Source: Pseudomonas alcaliphila JAB1
Lineage (GTDB): Bacteria > Pseudomonadota > Gammaproteobacteria > Pseudomonadales > Pseudomonadaceae
Length of the DNA stretch: 64,000 nt
NCBI RefSeq assembly: GCF_001941865.1
Contig: NZ_CP016162.1
Coordinates: forward strand, 558,001-622,000
Reading direction: 5' to 3'
How positions within the stretch are numbered: position 1 is the stretch's first letter; each line of letters opens with the position of its first letter. The position numbers were made by a program, and so were the translations under genes. The notes beneath the pieces were generated by a model that did not search any database, had not been told where the DNA came from, and saw only the letters and a program-made list of their open reading frames with translations. Positions 1-12,728 of the stretch are shown in pieces.

Positions 1-1
1 G

Positions 2-751
2 GTGGGTGTTGCCGCTGCCTGGTTCATGCAGGGACGCGAGTCTGCCCCGCCGGCGCCGGTGGCTAGCAACACGTCGCTACCTTTGCAGTCCTCCACGCCG
101 CCTGTTGAAGCTGAAGAGCCGGCGCAAGTGCCTGCTGCGGAAAGTCGCGCGCCAGCCATTGAGTTCGCAGGCGCCAGTCAGCCGCTGCCATTGCCGCTTG
201 TGGGAGAATCGCAAGCCGTTATTCGCCAGCCTCTGGCTGAGGCGGCGGGTGAAGAACTGGATAACTTTGAGCCGCCAGCGTCGCCTGAGCCCTCGACAGT
301 CACTCCGCCTTCGGCTCCAATCACTGCTGCACCTGCACCTGCACCTGCACCTGCACCTGCACCTGCACCTGCACCTGCACCCGCCAAGCAGCCTGAGCCT
401 GTTACGCCGAAGCCAGCGACTCCTGCTCCTGCTCCCGCGCCGACTCCGGCTGTGGCCTCAGGTGGGGCGGCGACCAACTGGTACGCGCAGCAGCCCGCGT
501 CCCGCTATGCCTTGCAGGTGGTCGGGTCACGTTCGGAGGCTAATATTCAGGCGCTGGTGCGTGAGGGTGGCAGCGAATACCGTTACTTCAAGAAGGTCCA
601 CCAGGGGCAGCCGCTGTACGTGCTGACCTATGGCAGCTTCTCCAGTCGCGATGCTGCTCAGGCAGCCGTGAAAACTCTGCCTGCCAAGCTGCAGGCGGGC
701 AAGCCCTGGCCTCGCACCCTCGGTAGCATCCAGCAGGAAATGAGCCGCTAA
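2..751 (+). CDS. SPOR-domain cell-division protein, C-terminal part (DamX-like)
   Basis: The frame is open from the first bases, so the gene begins upstream of the window and only its last 249 codons are seen. The visible part starts with the end of a hydrophobic stretch (GVAAAWF). A long Pro/Ala/Glu-rich linker follows, containing an Ala-Pro run at about residues 105-130. A SPOR domain closes the protein at about residues 165-249 (ASRYALQVVGSRS, then YVLTYGSFSSRDAAQAAV). SPOR domains bind denuded septal peptidoglycan, and this layout (cytoplasmic part, one membrane helix, periplasmic linker, SPOR) fits DamX-type proteins. In P. aeruginosa an ATPase/SPOR protein sits just upstream of gltB, which supports the assignment. 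The missing N-terminus may carry an AAA ATPase domain, but that cannot be seen here. Confidence 0.8.
   Translation: MGVAAAWFMQGRESAPPAPVASNTSLPLQSSTPPVEAEEPAQVPAAESRAPAIEFAGASQPLPLPLVGESQAVIRQPLAEAAGEELDNFEPPASPEPSTVTPPSAPITAAPAPAPAPAPAPAPAPAPAKQPEPVTPKPATPAPAPAPTPAVASGGAATNWYAQQPASRYALQVVGSRSEANIQALVREGGSEYRYFKKVHQGQPLYVLTYGSFSSRDAAQAAVKTLPAKLQAGKPWPRTLGSIQQEMSR
329..376 (+). repeat. GCACCT hexanucleotide microsatellite inside the SPOR gene
   Basis: Eight perfect tandem copies of GCACCT are followed by one variant GCACCC. They encode the Ala-Pro run in the periplasmic linker. The unit is six bases, so slippage would lengthen or shorten the linker by Ala-Pro pairs without breaking the frame. 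Confidence 0.9.
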
Positions 752-849
752 GCGCTCCGTCCCGAGATGACCGCTTGGTCGTTAGCACGACCTCGTGGTC
801 TTATCCTTCGTTTTTGCGACATAAATATTCACCCCCTCGTCACGAAGAT

Positions 850-878
850 TTGTGACGCCATGGGTGGATATGTACAAT
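850..878 (+). promoter_or_regulatory. Candidate sigma-70 promoter of gltBD
   Basis: TTGTGA at 850-855 and TACAAT at 873-878 are 17 bases apart, matching -35/-10 geometry, about 110 bases before the gltB start. GTCAC at 839-843 and GTGAC at 852-856 form a small inverted repeat that overlaps the -35 box and could be an operator. The rest of the 752-989 gap shows no gene. It is the only strong promoter-like pair I found there; no experimental support. Confidence 0.45.
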
Positions 879-989
879 GACCTCCCTTTTGCCTATGCAA
901 AGCTGGCCCGTGCCCGCTTTTCGGGTTTAAGTAATTGAATTAGAAAGTAATTTGCCTGAGGTCTAGGCAGCCTGGTGAGAGTTTCCCCT

Positions 990-3900
990 ATGAAAGCAGG
1001 TTTGTACCGTCCTGATGAGTTCAAGGATAACTGCGGCTTCGGCTTGATCGCCCATATGCAAGGTGAGCCTAGTCATCACCTGCTTAATACCGCTATTGAG
1101 GCCCTCACCTGCATGACTCACCGCGGCGGTATCAACGCCGACGGCAAGACCGGTGATGGCTGTGGCCTGCTGATCCAGAAGCCCGATCAATTCCTGCGCG
1201 CCATCGCCCAGGAGCAATTCGGCGTCGAACTGCCTGCGCAATATGCCGTGGGCATGGTGTTCTTCAATCAGGATTCGGCCAAGGCCGAGACTGCGCGTGA
1301 GAACATGAACCGCGAAATTCAGGCTGCCGGCCTGCAACTGGTGGGCTGGCGCAAGGTGCCGATCGACACCAGCGTGCTCGGTAGGCTGGCGCTGGAGCGT
1401 CTGCCGCAGATCGAGCAGGTGTTCATCGGCGGCGAAGGTCTATCCGACCAGGAATTTGCCATCAAGCTGTTCAGTGCTCGCCGTCGTTCCTCGGTGGCCA
1501 ATGCCGACGACAGCGATCACTACATCTGCAGCTTCTCGCACAAGACCATCATCTACAAAGGCCTGATGATGCCGGCGGACCTGCAGCAGTTCTACCCGGA
1601 TCTGGGTGACGAGCGCCTGCAGACCGCAATCGCGGTTTTCCACCAGCGCTTCTCCACCAACACTCTGCCGAAGTGGCCGCTGGCGCAGCCTTTCCGTTAT
1701 CTCGCGCACAACGGCGAGATCAACACCATCACCGGCAACCGCAACTGGGCGCAGGCTCGTCGCACCAAGTTCGCCAACGAGCTGATCCCTGATCTCGACG
1801 AGCTGGGCCCGCTGGTCAACCGCGTCGGCTCCGACTCCTCAAGCATGGACAATATGCTCGAGCTGATGGTCACCGGCGGCATCGATCTGTTCCGTGGCCT
1901 GCGCATGATCATTCCGCCGGCCTGGCAGAACGTCGAGACCATGGACGCCGACCTGCGCGCGTTCTACGAATACAACTCCATGCACATGGAACCCTGGGAT
2001 GGTCCGGCCGGCGTGGTGCTGACCGATGGTCGCCATGCCGTGTGCCTGCTCGACCGTAACGGTCTGCGCCCGGCGCGCTGGGTCACCACCAAGAACGGCT
2101 ACATCACCCTGGCGTCGGAAATCGGCGTGTGGGACTACCAGCCCGAGGACGTCATCGCCAAGGGCCGTGTCGGCCCGGGGCAGATCCTCGCCGTCGACAC
2201 CGAGACCGGCCAGGTGCTGGACACCGAGTCCATCGACAGCCGCCTGAAGTCGCGCCACCCCTACAAACTGTGGCTGCGCAAGCATGCCCAGCGCATCAAG
2301 GCGACGCTGGAAGACCGCGACCACGGTTCGGCCTTCTACGACCCGGATCAACTCAAGCAATACATGAAGATGTTCCAGGTCACCTTCGAAGAGCGTGACC
2401 AGGTACTGCGTCCGCTCGGCGAGCAGGGCCAGGAAGCCGTCGGCTCCATGGGTGATGACACGCCGATGGCGGTGCTCAGCCAGCGCGTGCGTTCGCCCTA
2501 TGATTACTTCCGTCAGCAGTTCGCGCAGGTCACCAACCCGCCGATCGACCCGCTGCGTGAAGCGATCGTCATGTCCCTGGAGATCTGCCTGGGCGCCGAA
2601 CGCAACATCTTCAGCGAGTCGCCGGAGCACGCTACCCGCGTGATCCTCAGCAGCCCGGTGATTTCGCCAGCCAAGTGGCGCGCGCTGATGAACCTGGATC
2701 GCCCGGGCTTCGACCGTCATGTCATCGACATGAACTACGACGAGTCGCTGGGTCTGGAAGCTGCCGTGCGCAACATGGCCGACCAGGCCGAGGAAGCCGT
2801 GCGTGCCGGCAAGGTGTTGCTGGTGCTGACCGACCGTCACATCGCCCCGGGCAAGTTGCCGGCGCATGCCGCGCTGGTCACCGGCGCCGTGCACCACCGC
2901 CTGACCGAGAAAGGCCTGCGTTGCGACTGCAACATCCTGGTGGAAACCGCCACCGCGCGTGACCCGCACCACTACGCTGTGCTGCTGGGCTTCGGTGCCT
3001 CGGCGGTTTACCCGTTCCTGGCTTACGAAGTGCTGGGCGACCTGATCCGCACCGGCGAAGTGCTGGGCGATCTGTACGAAGTATTCAAGTACTACCGCAA
3101 GGGCATCTCCAAGGGCCTGCTGAAGATCCTGTCGAAGATGGGTATCTCCACGGTCGCGTCCTATCGCGGTGCGCAACTGTTCGAGGCGGTCGGCCTGGCC
3201 GACGAGGTCACCGAGCTGTGCTTCCGTGGCGTGGCCAGCCGCATCCAGGGTGCGCGTTTCGTCGACATCGAAAGCGAGCAGAAGCTGCTGTCCCAGGAGG
3301 CCTGGAACAACCGCAAGTCAATCCAGCAGGGCGGCCTGCTCAAGTTCGTCTACGGCGGCGAATACCACGCCTACAACCCGGACGTGGTGCGCACGCTGCA
3401 GGAAGCCGTGCAGCAGGGCAACTACGCCAAGTACAAGGAATACTCGACGCTGGTCGACACCCGTCCGGTGTCGATGATCCGCGACCTGCTCAAGGTCAAG
3501 GAGTCCGCCACGCCGATTTCCCTGGCCGAAGTCGAGCCGCTGCAGTCGATCTTCAAGCGTTTCGACGCCGCCGGTATCTCCCTCGGCGCGCTGTCGCCGG
3601 AGGCGCACGAGGCGTTGGCCGAGGCGATGAACCGCCTGGGTGGTCGCTCCAACTCCGGTGAGGGCGGCGAAGACCCGGCCCGCTACGGCACCATCAAGAG
3701 CTCGAAGATCAAGCAGGTGGCCACCGGCCGCTTTGGCGTGACCCCGGAATACCTGGTCAACGCCGAAGTGCTGCAGATCAAGGTGGCCCAGGGCGCCAAG
3801 CCCGGCGAGGGCGGCCAGCTGCCGGGCGGCAAGGTCAACGGCCTGATCGCCAAGCTGCGCTATGCAGTGCCGGGCGTGACCCTGATCTCGCCGCCGCCGC

Positions 3901-5438
3901 ACCACGACATCTACTCGATCGAAGACCTGGCGCAGCTGATCTATGACCTCAAACAGGTCAACCCGAAGGCGCTGGTGTCGGTCAAGCTGGTGGCAGAAGC
4001 CGGTGTAGGTACCATCGCTGCCGGTGTGGCCAAGGCCTATGCCGACCTGATCACCATTTCCGGTTACGACGGCGGTACCGGCGCATCGCCGCTGACCTCC
4101 ATTCGTTACGCCGGCGCGCCGTGGGAGCTTGGCCTGGCCGAAACCCACCAGACCCTGCGCGGCAACGACCTGCGCGGCAAGGTGCGGGTGCAGACCGACG
4201 GCGGTCTGAAAACCGGCCTGGACGTGATCAAGGCCGCCATCCTCGGCGCCGAGAGCTTCGGCTTCGGCACCGCACCGATGGTGGCCCTGGGCTGCAAATA
4301 CCTGCGCATCTGCCACCTGAACAACTGCGCCACCGGCGTGGCCACGCAGAACGACAAGCTGCGCAAGGATCACTTCATCGGCACCGTCGAGATGGTGATG
4401 AACTTCTTCACCTACGTCGCCGAGGAAACCCGCGAGTGGCTGGCCAAGCTGGGCGTGCGTAGCCTGGAAGAGCTGATCGGGCGTACCGACCTGCTCGAAG
4501 TGCTGCCGGGCGAAACCGCCAAGCAGGGCAACCTGGATCTGTCGCCGTTGCTGGCCAGCGCACACATCCCAGCGGACAAACCGCAGTTCTGCCAGGTGCC
4601 GAAGAACCCGCCGTTCGACGAAGGCCTGCTGGCCGAGAAGATGGTGGAAATGGCCAAGGACGCCATCGCCGGCAAGACCGGTGGTGAGTACGAGCTGAAC
4701 ATCGGCAACTGCGACCGTTCCATCGGTGCGCGCATTTCCGGTGAGATCGCCCGCGTGCATGGCAACCAGGGCATGAATGACGCGCCGATCACCTTCCGCT
4801 TCAAGGGCACTGCCGGGCAGAGCTTTGGCGTATGGAACGCCGGTGGTCTGCACCTGCGCCTTGAAGGCGACGCCAACGACTACGTCGGCAAGGGCATGAC
4901 TGCGGGCAAGATCGTCATCACCCCGCCTGCCGGCAGCCCGTTCGCCACCGAGGACAGCGCCATCATCGGCAACACCTGCCTGTACGGCGCCACCGGCGGC
5001 AAGCTGTTCGCCACCGGTACTGCGGGTGAGCGTTTCGCCGTGCGTAACTCCGGCGCCCATGCCGTGGTGGAAGGCACTGGCGACCACTGCTGCGAGTACA
5101 TGACCGGCGGTTTCGTCTGTGTACTGGGCAAGACCGGCTACAACTTCGGCTCGGGCATGACCGGCGGCTTCGCCTACGTGCTCGACATGGACAACGGCTT
5201 CTACGACCGCGTCAACCACGAGCTGGTGGAAATCCAACGCATCAACAATGAAGCGATGGAGGCTTACCGCAGCCACCTGGAAAGCGTGCTCGCCGAGTAT
5301 GTCGAGGAAACCGGTAGCGAGTGGGGGCAGAACCTGCTGGAAAACCTGGACGATTACCTGCGCAAGTTCTGGCTGGTGAAACCGAAAGCGGCCAGTCTGA
5401 AGTCGCTGCTGTCCAGCACCCGTGCCAACCCGCAATAA
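990..5438 (+). CDS. gltB: Glutamate synthase (NADPH) large subunit
   Basis: GltB makes two glutamates from glutamine and 2-oxoglutarate with GltD as electron donor, completing the GS-GOGAT route of ammonium assimilation. The ATG at 990 gives 1482 residues, the usual length, and has GGTGAG about 9 bases upstream. An in-frame GTG at 975 would add only five residues and is less likely. Domains in order: a class-II glutamine amidotransferase with the nucleophile Cys15 (NCGFGL, exposed after propeptide removal), a central domain, the FMN-binding synthase domain at about 810-1200, and the C-terminal glutamate-synthase alpha beta-helix domain with repeated Gly motifs. Cys1102, Cys1108 and Cys1113 ([12 protein letters not shown]) match the 3Fe-4S cluster ligands. 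gltD follows after 34 bases, so the two form an operon. Confidence 0.97.
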   Translation: MKAGLYRPDEFKDNCGFGLIAHMQGEPSHHLLNTAIEALTCMTHRGGINADGKTGDGCGLLIQKPDQFLRAIAQEQFGVELPAQYAVGMVFFNQDSAKAETARENMNREIQAAGLQLVGWRKVPIDTSVLGRLALERLPQIEQVFIGGEGLSDQEFAIKLFSARRRSSVANADDSDHYICSFSHKTIIYKGLMMPADLQQFYPDLGDERLQTAIAVFHQRFSTNTLPKWPLAQPFRYLAHNGEINTITGNRNWAQARRTKFANELIPDLDELGPLVNRVGSDSSSMDNMLELMVTGGIDLFRGLRMIIPPAWQNVETMDADLRAFYEYNSMHMEPWDGPAGVVLTDGRHAVCLLDRNGLRPARWVTTKNGYITLASEIGVWDYQPEDVIAKGRVGPGQILAVDTETGQVLDTESIDSRLKSRHPYKLWLRKHAQRIKATLEDRDHGSAFYDPDQLKQYMKMFQVTFEERDQVLRPLGEQGQEAVGSMGDDTPMAVLSQRVRSPYDYFRQQFAQVTNPPIDPLREAIVMSLEICLGAERNIFSESPEHATRVILSSPVISPAKWRALMNLDRPGFDRHVIDMNYDESLGLEAAVRNMADQAEEAVRAGKVLLVLTDRHIAPGKLPAHAALVTGAVHHRLTEKGLRCDCNILVETATARDPHHYAVLLGFGASAVYPFLAYEVLGDLIRTGEVLGDLYEVFKYYRKGISKGLLKILSKMGISTVASYRGAQLFEAVGLADEVTELCFRGVASRIQGARFVDIESEQKLLSQEAWNNRKSIQQGGLLKFVYGGEYHAYNPDVVRTLQEAVQQGNYAKYKEYSTLVDTRPVSMIRDLLKVKESATPISLAEVEPLQSIFKRFDAAGISLGALSPEAHEALAEAMNRLGGRSNSGEGGEDPARYGTIKSSKIKQVATGRFGVTPEYLVNAEVLQIKVAQGAKPGEGGQLPGGKVNGLIAKLRYAVPGVTLISPPPHHDIYSIEDLAQLIYDLKQVNPKALVSVKLVAEAGVGTIAAGVAKAYADLITISGYDGGTGASPLTSIRYAGAPWELGLAETHQTLRGNDLRGKVRVQTDGGLKTGLDVIKAAILGAESFGFGTAPMVALGCKYLRICHLNNCATGVATQNDKLRKDHFIGTVEMVMNFFTYVAEETREWLAKLGVRSLEELIGRTDLLEVLPGETAKQGNLDLSPLLASAHIPADKPQFCQVPKNPPFDEGLLAEKMVEMAKDAIAGKTGGEYELNIGNCDRSIGARISGEIARVHGNQGMNDAPITFRFKGTAGQSFGVWNAGGLHLRLEGDANDYVGKGMTAGKIVITPPAGSPFATEDSAIIGNTCLYGATGGKLFATGTAGERFAVRNSGAHAVVEGTGDHCCEYMTGGFVCVLGKTGYNFGSGMTGGFAYVLDMDNGFYDRVNHELVEIQRINNEAMEAYRSHLESVLAEYVEETGSEWGQNLLENLDDYLRKFWLVKPKAASLKSLLSSTRANPQ

Positions 5439-5463
5439 GAATGCGCCTGAAGTGGTTTGATGA

Positions 5464-8807
<3,344 letters not shown>

Positions 8808-8862
8808 CGCTGAGCTCTCGGGATTGGCCTTTCAGGTCGTTATCCAAAGGGCGTGCCAGTTG

Positions 8863-8914
8863 ACGAAATATCGTTTTTTAGGATGACGAATTCTCGTGAA
8901 TGACGAGTTTTCGT
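8863..8914. promoter_or_regulatory. Three ACGA-N4-TCGT palindromes: probable CynF enhancer sites
   Basis: Three copies of the same palindrome lie at 8863-8874, 8886-8897 and 8903-8914, each preceded by TG to give TGACGA-N4-TCGT. They sit 58-109 bases upstream of the -24 box of the cynA promoter and 56-107 bases from the cynF start codon, where enhancer-binding proteins usually bind. An AT-rich stretch at 8915-8968, suitable for bending, separates them from the promoter. Binding by CynF is inferred from position and from the sites being repeated. Confidence 0.7.
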
Positions 8915-8970
8915 ATTTCCTTTATTTGATAAAAATCTTTATTTTTCAATTGCTTATTTTTGTTTTTGAG

Positions 8971-8987
8971 CTGGTACAGCTCCTGCA
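8971..8987 (+). promoter_or_regulatory. Sigma-54 (-24/-12) promoter of cynABDS
   Basis: CTGGTACAGCTCCTGCA carries the GG of TGG at 8973-8974 and the GC of TGC at 8985-8986, with exactly ten bases between them as sigma-54 promoters require. It lies about 90 bases before the cynA start and faces the operon, whose divergent neighbour encodes a sigma-54 activator. Confidence 0.85.
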
Positions 8988-9075
8988 ATAGCCGACATGA
9001 ACCGGCCAGCAATGGCCCAGCCCAGTCAGCGCCCGCCTCACCAATTTGGGGCAGGCCATCGCAGGAGTGATCACG

Positions 9076-10443
9076 ATGAGCGTCAACAGCCTGGACGACC
9101 CATTCAGCCCCGACAGCGAGCTTTCCCATGGCGCCGGGTGTGCCTGTCAGCGTTGCACGCCGAGTGCCGCTGCGCTGCCCGATAGCAGCGAGGCCATGCT
9201 CGATCGTGCCGTGGAGAACGCCATCGTGCGCGGTGTGTTCGGCCATAACGATTTCTCCCGGCGCAGTTTCATGGGGATGATCGGTGGCGGTGTCGCGGCG
9301 GCGATTCTGGGCAGCATGATCCCGCTGGATGCGGTCAAGGCGGCGGTCAAGGACAGCCTTGGCCCGTTGGAGAAGACCAAGCTGAAGATCGGCTTCGTGC
9401 CCATCACCTGCGCCACGCCGATCATCATGGCCGAGCCGATGGGCTTCTATGCCAAGTACGGCCTGGAGGTGGAAACGGTGAAGACCGCCGGCTGGGCGGT
9501 GGCGCGCGACAAGTCGCTGGCCGGCGAATACGACGCCTCGCACATGCTTTCGCCGATGCCGCTGGCCATCAGCCTGGGGCTGGGTTCGACGCAGACGCCC
9601 TTCGTCATGCCGGCGCTGGAAAACGTCAACGGCCAGGCCATCGTGCTCGGCATGCAGCATCAGGACAAACGCGATCCGAAACTGTGGAAGGGCATGCGCT
9701 TCGGTGTGCCGTTCGAATACTCGATGCACAACTTCCTGCTGCGCTACTACGTCGCCGAGCATGGCCTGGACCCGGATCGCGATATCCAGATTCGTGTGGT
9801 GCCACCACCGGAGATGGTCGCCAATCTGCGCGCCGGCAACCTCGATGGCTTCCTCTCGCCGGATCCGTTCAACCAGCGCGCGGTGTGGGAGAAGGTCGGC
9901 TTCATTCACCTGTTGACCAAGGAGCTGTGGCCGGGCCATCCGTGCTGCGCCTTCGCCTGCAGCCAGCGCTTCGCCAGCGAGAATCCCAATACCTATGGCG
10001 CGCTGCTGCATGCGCTGATCGATGCCACGCAATATTCCTCCAAGGCCGAGAACCGCAAGGCGGTGGCCGAGGCGATCTCGACCCGCAACTACCTCAACCA
10101 GCCGGTGCCGGTGGTGCAGCAGGTGCTCAGCGGGCGCTATGCCGATGGTCTGGGCAACATTCATGACGAGCCGCAGCGCATCGACTTCGATCCGTTCCCC
10201 TGGCAGTCGATGGCGGTGTGGATTCTCACCCAGATGAAGCGCTGGGGATATCTGCAGGGGGATGTCGACTACCGCAATATTGCCGAGCGGGTGTTCCTCG
10301 CGGCTGACGCCGGCAAGGTGATGAAAGAGCTCGGTCTGCCGGTACCGGCGGATGCCTACAAGTCGTTCAGCGTGATGGGCAAACCCTTCGATCCGGCCGA
10401 TCCGGACGGTTATCTGGCCAGTTTCGCCATGCGGAGGTCGTGA
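9076..10443 (+). CDS. cynA: Cyanate/nitrate-type ABC transporter substrate-binding protein
   Basis: This 455-residue protein belongs to the NrtA/CmpA/SsuA-like family of periplasmic binding proteins (KLKIGFVPITCATPIIMAEP near residue 98). Beside cyanase it most likely binds cyanate, perhaps also nitrite or bicarbonate-like anions. The ATG at 9076 has AGGAG eight bases upstream and is preferred to a GTG at 9046. A twin-arginine signal (SRRSFMG, Arg62-Arg63, then a hydrophobic stretch) indicates Tat export. Unusually, about 60 residues precede the twin arginines and include Cys22, Cys24 and Cys27 (GCACQRC). The gene is first in cynABDS, controlled by the sigma-54 promoter at 8971. Its stop overlaps the cynB start (TGATG). 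Confidence 0.88.
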   Translation: MSVNSLDDPFSPDSELSHGAGCACQRCTPSAAALPDSSEAMLDRAVENAIVRGVFGHNDFSRRSFMGMIGGGVAAAILGSMIPLDAVKAAVKDSLGPLEKTKLKIGFVPITCATPIIMAEPMGFYAKYGLEVETVKTAGWAVARDKSLAGEYDASHMLSPMPLAISLGLGSTQTPFVMPALENVNGQAIVLGMQHQDKRDPKLWKGMRFGVPFEYSMHNFLLRYYVAEHGLDPDRDIQIRVVPPPEMVANLRAGNLDGFLSPDPFNQRAVWEKVGFIHLLTKELWPGHPCCAFACSQRFASENPNTYGALLHALIDATQYSSKAENRKAVAEAISTRNYLNQPVPVVQQVLSGRYADGLGNIHDEPQRIDFDPFPWQSMAVWILTQMKRWGYLQGDVDYRNIAERVFLAADAGKVMKELGLPVPADAYKSFSVMGKPFDPADPDGYLASFAMRRS

Positions 10444-11279
10444 TGAAAGCGTCCATTTCCCTGCGCGCGGCGATCCTCTCCGCGCTGCTGTTGGTGCTGC
10501 TACTCGCCATCTGGGAGGTGCTCTGCCGAGTGCCCGCCAGCGCGGCAGTCAGTGCCGATGACGAATACGCCCTGCTCATGGGCGAAGCCGAGCAGGAGGC
10601 CCGCGTGCCGCCGCCCTCGGTGGTGCTGGCACATGCCTACGCCGAGCTGAGCCAGCCGTTCTATGACAACGGGCCGAACGACAAGGGCATCGGCATCCAG
10701 CTCGCGCATTCGCTGTACCGAGTGCTGACCGGCTACCTGCTGGCGGCGCTGGTGGCGATCCCGGTTGGCTTCGTGATCGGCATGTCGCCGTTGATGTACC
10801 GCGCACTCAACCCCTTCATCCAGATCTTGCGACCGATCTCGCCGTTGGCCTGGATGCCGCTGGCGCTGTTCGTGATCAAGGATTCGCAAACCTCGGCAAT
10901 CTTCGTGATCTTCATCTGCTCGGTATGGCCGATGTTGCTCAACACCGCCTTCGGTGTGGCTGGCGTGCGCCGCGACTGGATCAACGTTGCCCGCACCCAT
11001 GAGCTGAGCCCGCTGCGTACGGCGTTCAGCGTGATCCTGCCGGCGGCCATGCCGACGATTCTCACCGGCATGCGCATCTCTGTCGGCATCGCCTGGCTGG
11101 TGATCGTCGCCGCCGAGATGCTCGTCGGTGGCACCGGCATTGGCTACTACGTGTGGAACGAGTGGAACAACCTCAACCTGGCCAGCGTGATCTTCTCGAT
11201 TCTGATGATCGGCGTGGTCGGCATGCTGCTCGACCTTCTGCTGGGCAGCGTCGCCCGTCTCGTCAGCTATCAGGAGTGA
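10443..11279 (+). CDS. cynB: Cyanate ABC transporter permease
   Basis: The 278-residue inner-membrane protein is a BPD-type ABC permease of the NrtB/SsuC group. A first helix covers about residues 7-25, followed by an extended loop and then a five-helix permease core. The cytoplasmic coupling motif is visible as ARTHELSPLRTAFSVILPAA. The ATG at 10443 shares one base with the cynA stop and has GGAGG a few bases upstream, so translation is coupled. It presumably forms a dimer that carries the CynA substrate across the membrane, powered by CynD. The ligand is inferred from the cyanase at the end of the operon. Confidence 0.88.
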   Translation: MKASISLRAAILSALLLVLLLAIWEVLCRVPASAAVSADDEYALLMGEAEQEARVPPPSVVLAHAYAELSQPFYDNGPNDKGIGIQLAHSLYRVLTGYLLAALVAIPVGFVIGMSPLMYRALNPFIQILRPISPLAWMPLALFVIKDSQTSAIFVIFICSVWPMLLNTAFGVAGVRRDWINVARTHELSPLRTAFSVILPAAMPTILTGMRISVGIAWLVIVAAEMLVGGTGIGYYVWNEWNNLNLASVIFSILMIGVVGMLLDLLLGSVARLVSYQE

Positions 11280-11283
11280 TGTC

Positions 11284-12192
11284 ATGTCCCGCTATTTTCT
11301 CGATGCACGCCGTCTGGCCAAGCGCTTCCCGCAACCTGGCAGCGAGCCGCTGACGGTCTTCGAGGACGTCAACTTCGGCCTGGATCAGGGCGAATTCGTC
11401 TGCATCATCGGCCACTCCGGCTGCGGCAAGTCGACCATCCTCAATGCGCTGGCCGGCCTGGACAGCTTCAGCGAAGGCACGCTGGAAATGGCCGGCAAGG
11501 AAGTCGCCGGGCCCAGCCTCGAACGCGGCGTGGTGTTCCAGAATTACAGCCTGCTGCCCTGGCTCAGTGCGCTGGAGAACGTCGAGTTCGGCGTGCGTGC
11601 GCGGTTTCCAAAGTGGTCGAAGGAGCAGCGCCGCGCACACAGCCGCAAGTACCTGGAAATGGTCGGCCTGGGCGGCTCCGAGGCGCGCAAGCCGGCGCAG
11701 CTGTCCGGCGGCATGCGCCAGCGCGTGAGCATCGCCCGCGCCTTCGCCACTCAGCCGCAGTTGCTGCTGCTCGATGAACCCTTCGGTGCGCTGGATGCCC
11801 TGACCCGCGGGGTGATCCAGGACGAGCTGATCAAGATCTGGAGCGCTACCAGGCAGACGGTGTTCATGATCACCCATGACATCGACGAGGCGATCCTGCT
11901 TTCCGACCGCATCCTGCTGATGACCAACGGCCCGCAGGCGCGCATCGCCGAGTCGGTACGTATCGACCTGCCACGGCCGCGCCAGCGCGACCAGGTGATT
12001 CACCACCCGGCGTACTACCGCATCCGCAATCACCTCGTGGATTTCCTGGTGAACCGCTCACACGAATTGCGCGGCCGCACCGTGGCCGACGAGCAAGGCT
12101 TTCCGCCCGAAATCAACCCCGCCCTGGGCGAGCCGGCAGCGGCTGCCAGGGTCGTACCTCTGACCCCCGTGAAGGAGTTTCACCATGGATAA
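11284..12192 (+). CDS. cynD: Cyanate ABC transporter ATP-binding protein
   Basis: The 302-residue ATPase has Walker A GHSGCGKST near residues 47-55, the ABC signature LSGGMRQRVSIARA and Walker B LLLLDEPFGALD, typical of NrtD/SsuB/TauB-type subunits. It powers the CynB permease. A C-terminal extension of some 40 residues after the nucleotide-binding domain is divergent and may be regulatory. It starts four bases after cynB. Its 3' end overlaps the first codons of cynS by eight bases and supplies the cynS ribosome-binding site (GAAGGAG), so transporter and enzyme are translationally linked. Confidence 0.88.
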   Translation: MSRYFLDARRLAKRFPQPGSEPLTVFEDVNFGLDQGEFVCIIGHSGCGKSTILNALAGLDSFSEGTLEMAGKEVAGPSLERGVVFQNYSLLPWLSALENVEFGVRARFPKWSKEQRRAHSRKYLEMVGLGGSEARKPAQLSGGMRQRVSIARAFATQPQLLLLDEPFGALDALTRGVIQDELIKIWSATRQTVFMITHDIDEAILLSDRILLMTNGPQARIAESVRIDLPRPRQRDQVIHHPAYYRIRNHLVDFLVNRSHELRGRTVADEQGFPPEINPALGEPAAAARVVPLTPVKEFHHG

Positions 12193-12625
12193 GCAACAGA
12201 TGCGCACCACCATCATCGCCGCCAAGGAGCGCCTTGGCCTGGACTGGGCTGCGCTTGGCCAGGGCATCGGCATGTCGCCGGTGTGGACGACGTCGGCCTG
12301 CCTGGGCATGAACAGCATGCCCAAGGCGCAGGCCGATGCCCTGTGCGAAATGCTCGAATTGCCGGCGGAGGTCTCTACCGCACTGCAGGCGTTCCCGCAC
12401 AAACACTGGGACAAGGCCGTGCCCACCGACCCGTTGATCTACCGCTTCTACGAGATGATCAACGTCTACGGCGAGACCATCAAGGAACTGATCCACGAGG
12501 AATTTGGCGACGGCATCATGAGCGCCATCGACTTCAGCATGGACATTTCCCGCGTCGCCGACCCCAAGGGTGACCGTGTGCAGATCGTGCTCAACGGCAA
12601 GTTCCTGCCCTATCGCAGCTGGTGA
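12185..12625 (+). CDS. cynS: Cyanase (cyanate hydratase)
   Basis: Cyanase converts cyanate and bicarbonate to ammonium and CO2, detoxifying cyanate and releasing usable nitrogen. The protein has 146 residues: an N-terminal helical domain and the conserved C-terminal decamer-forming domain (DPLIYRFYEMINVYGETIK). The catalytic residues correspond to Arg87, Glu90 and Ser113 (Arg96, Glu99 and Ser122 in E. coli). The GGAG-type ribosome-binding site lies within the end of cynD. It is the last gene of cynABDS, followed by a strong terminator. The ammonium can enter GS-GOGAT, whose gltBD genes lie immediately beyond cynF. Confidence 0.97.
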   Translation: MDKQQMRTTIIAAKERLGLDWAALGQGIGMSPVWTTSACLGMNSMPKAQADALCEMLELPAEVSTALQAFPHKHWDKAVPTDPLIYRFYEMINVYGETIKELIHEEFGDGIMSAIDFSMDISRVADPKGDRVQIVLNGKFLPYRSW

Positions 12626-12652
12626 ATCGTCGCGGCATATCGTCGCGATGGA

Positions 12653-12686
12653 CAAAAGGCACGGCACCCGCCGTGCCTTTTGTTTT
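12653..12686 (+). terminator. Rho-independent terminator of the cyn operon
   Basis: A 13-bp perfect stem (12653-12665 with 12670-12682) has a four-base loop and is followed by a T-rich run (TTTT). It lies 28 bases after the cynS stop and separates the cyn operon from hemE. Confidence 0.9.
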
Positions 12687-12728
12687 GCGCTCTGCGAAAA
12701 TGCCCGCACTTTTTTCTAGGACTCTGCC

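Noticed and set aside
329..382. Possible CRISPR-like array
   Set aside because: The repeat unit is only six bases with no spacers and lies inside a coding frame.
975..989. GTG at 975 as gltB start
   Set aside because: The ATG at 990 gives the conserved N-terminus, the normal length and a better placed ribosome-binding site.
8918..8968. IHF site between the CynF palindromes and the sigma-54 promoter
   Set aside because: The stretch is AT-rich with TTGATA, but the other half of the IHF consensus does not match well enough to call a site.
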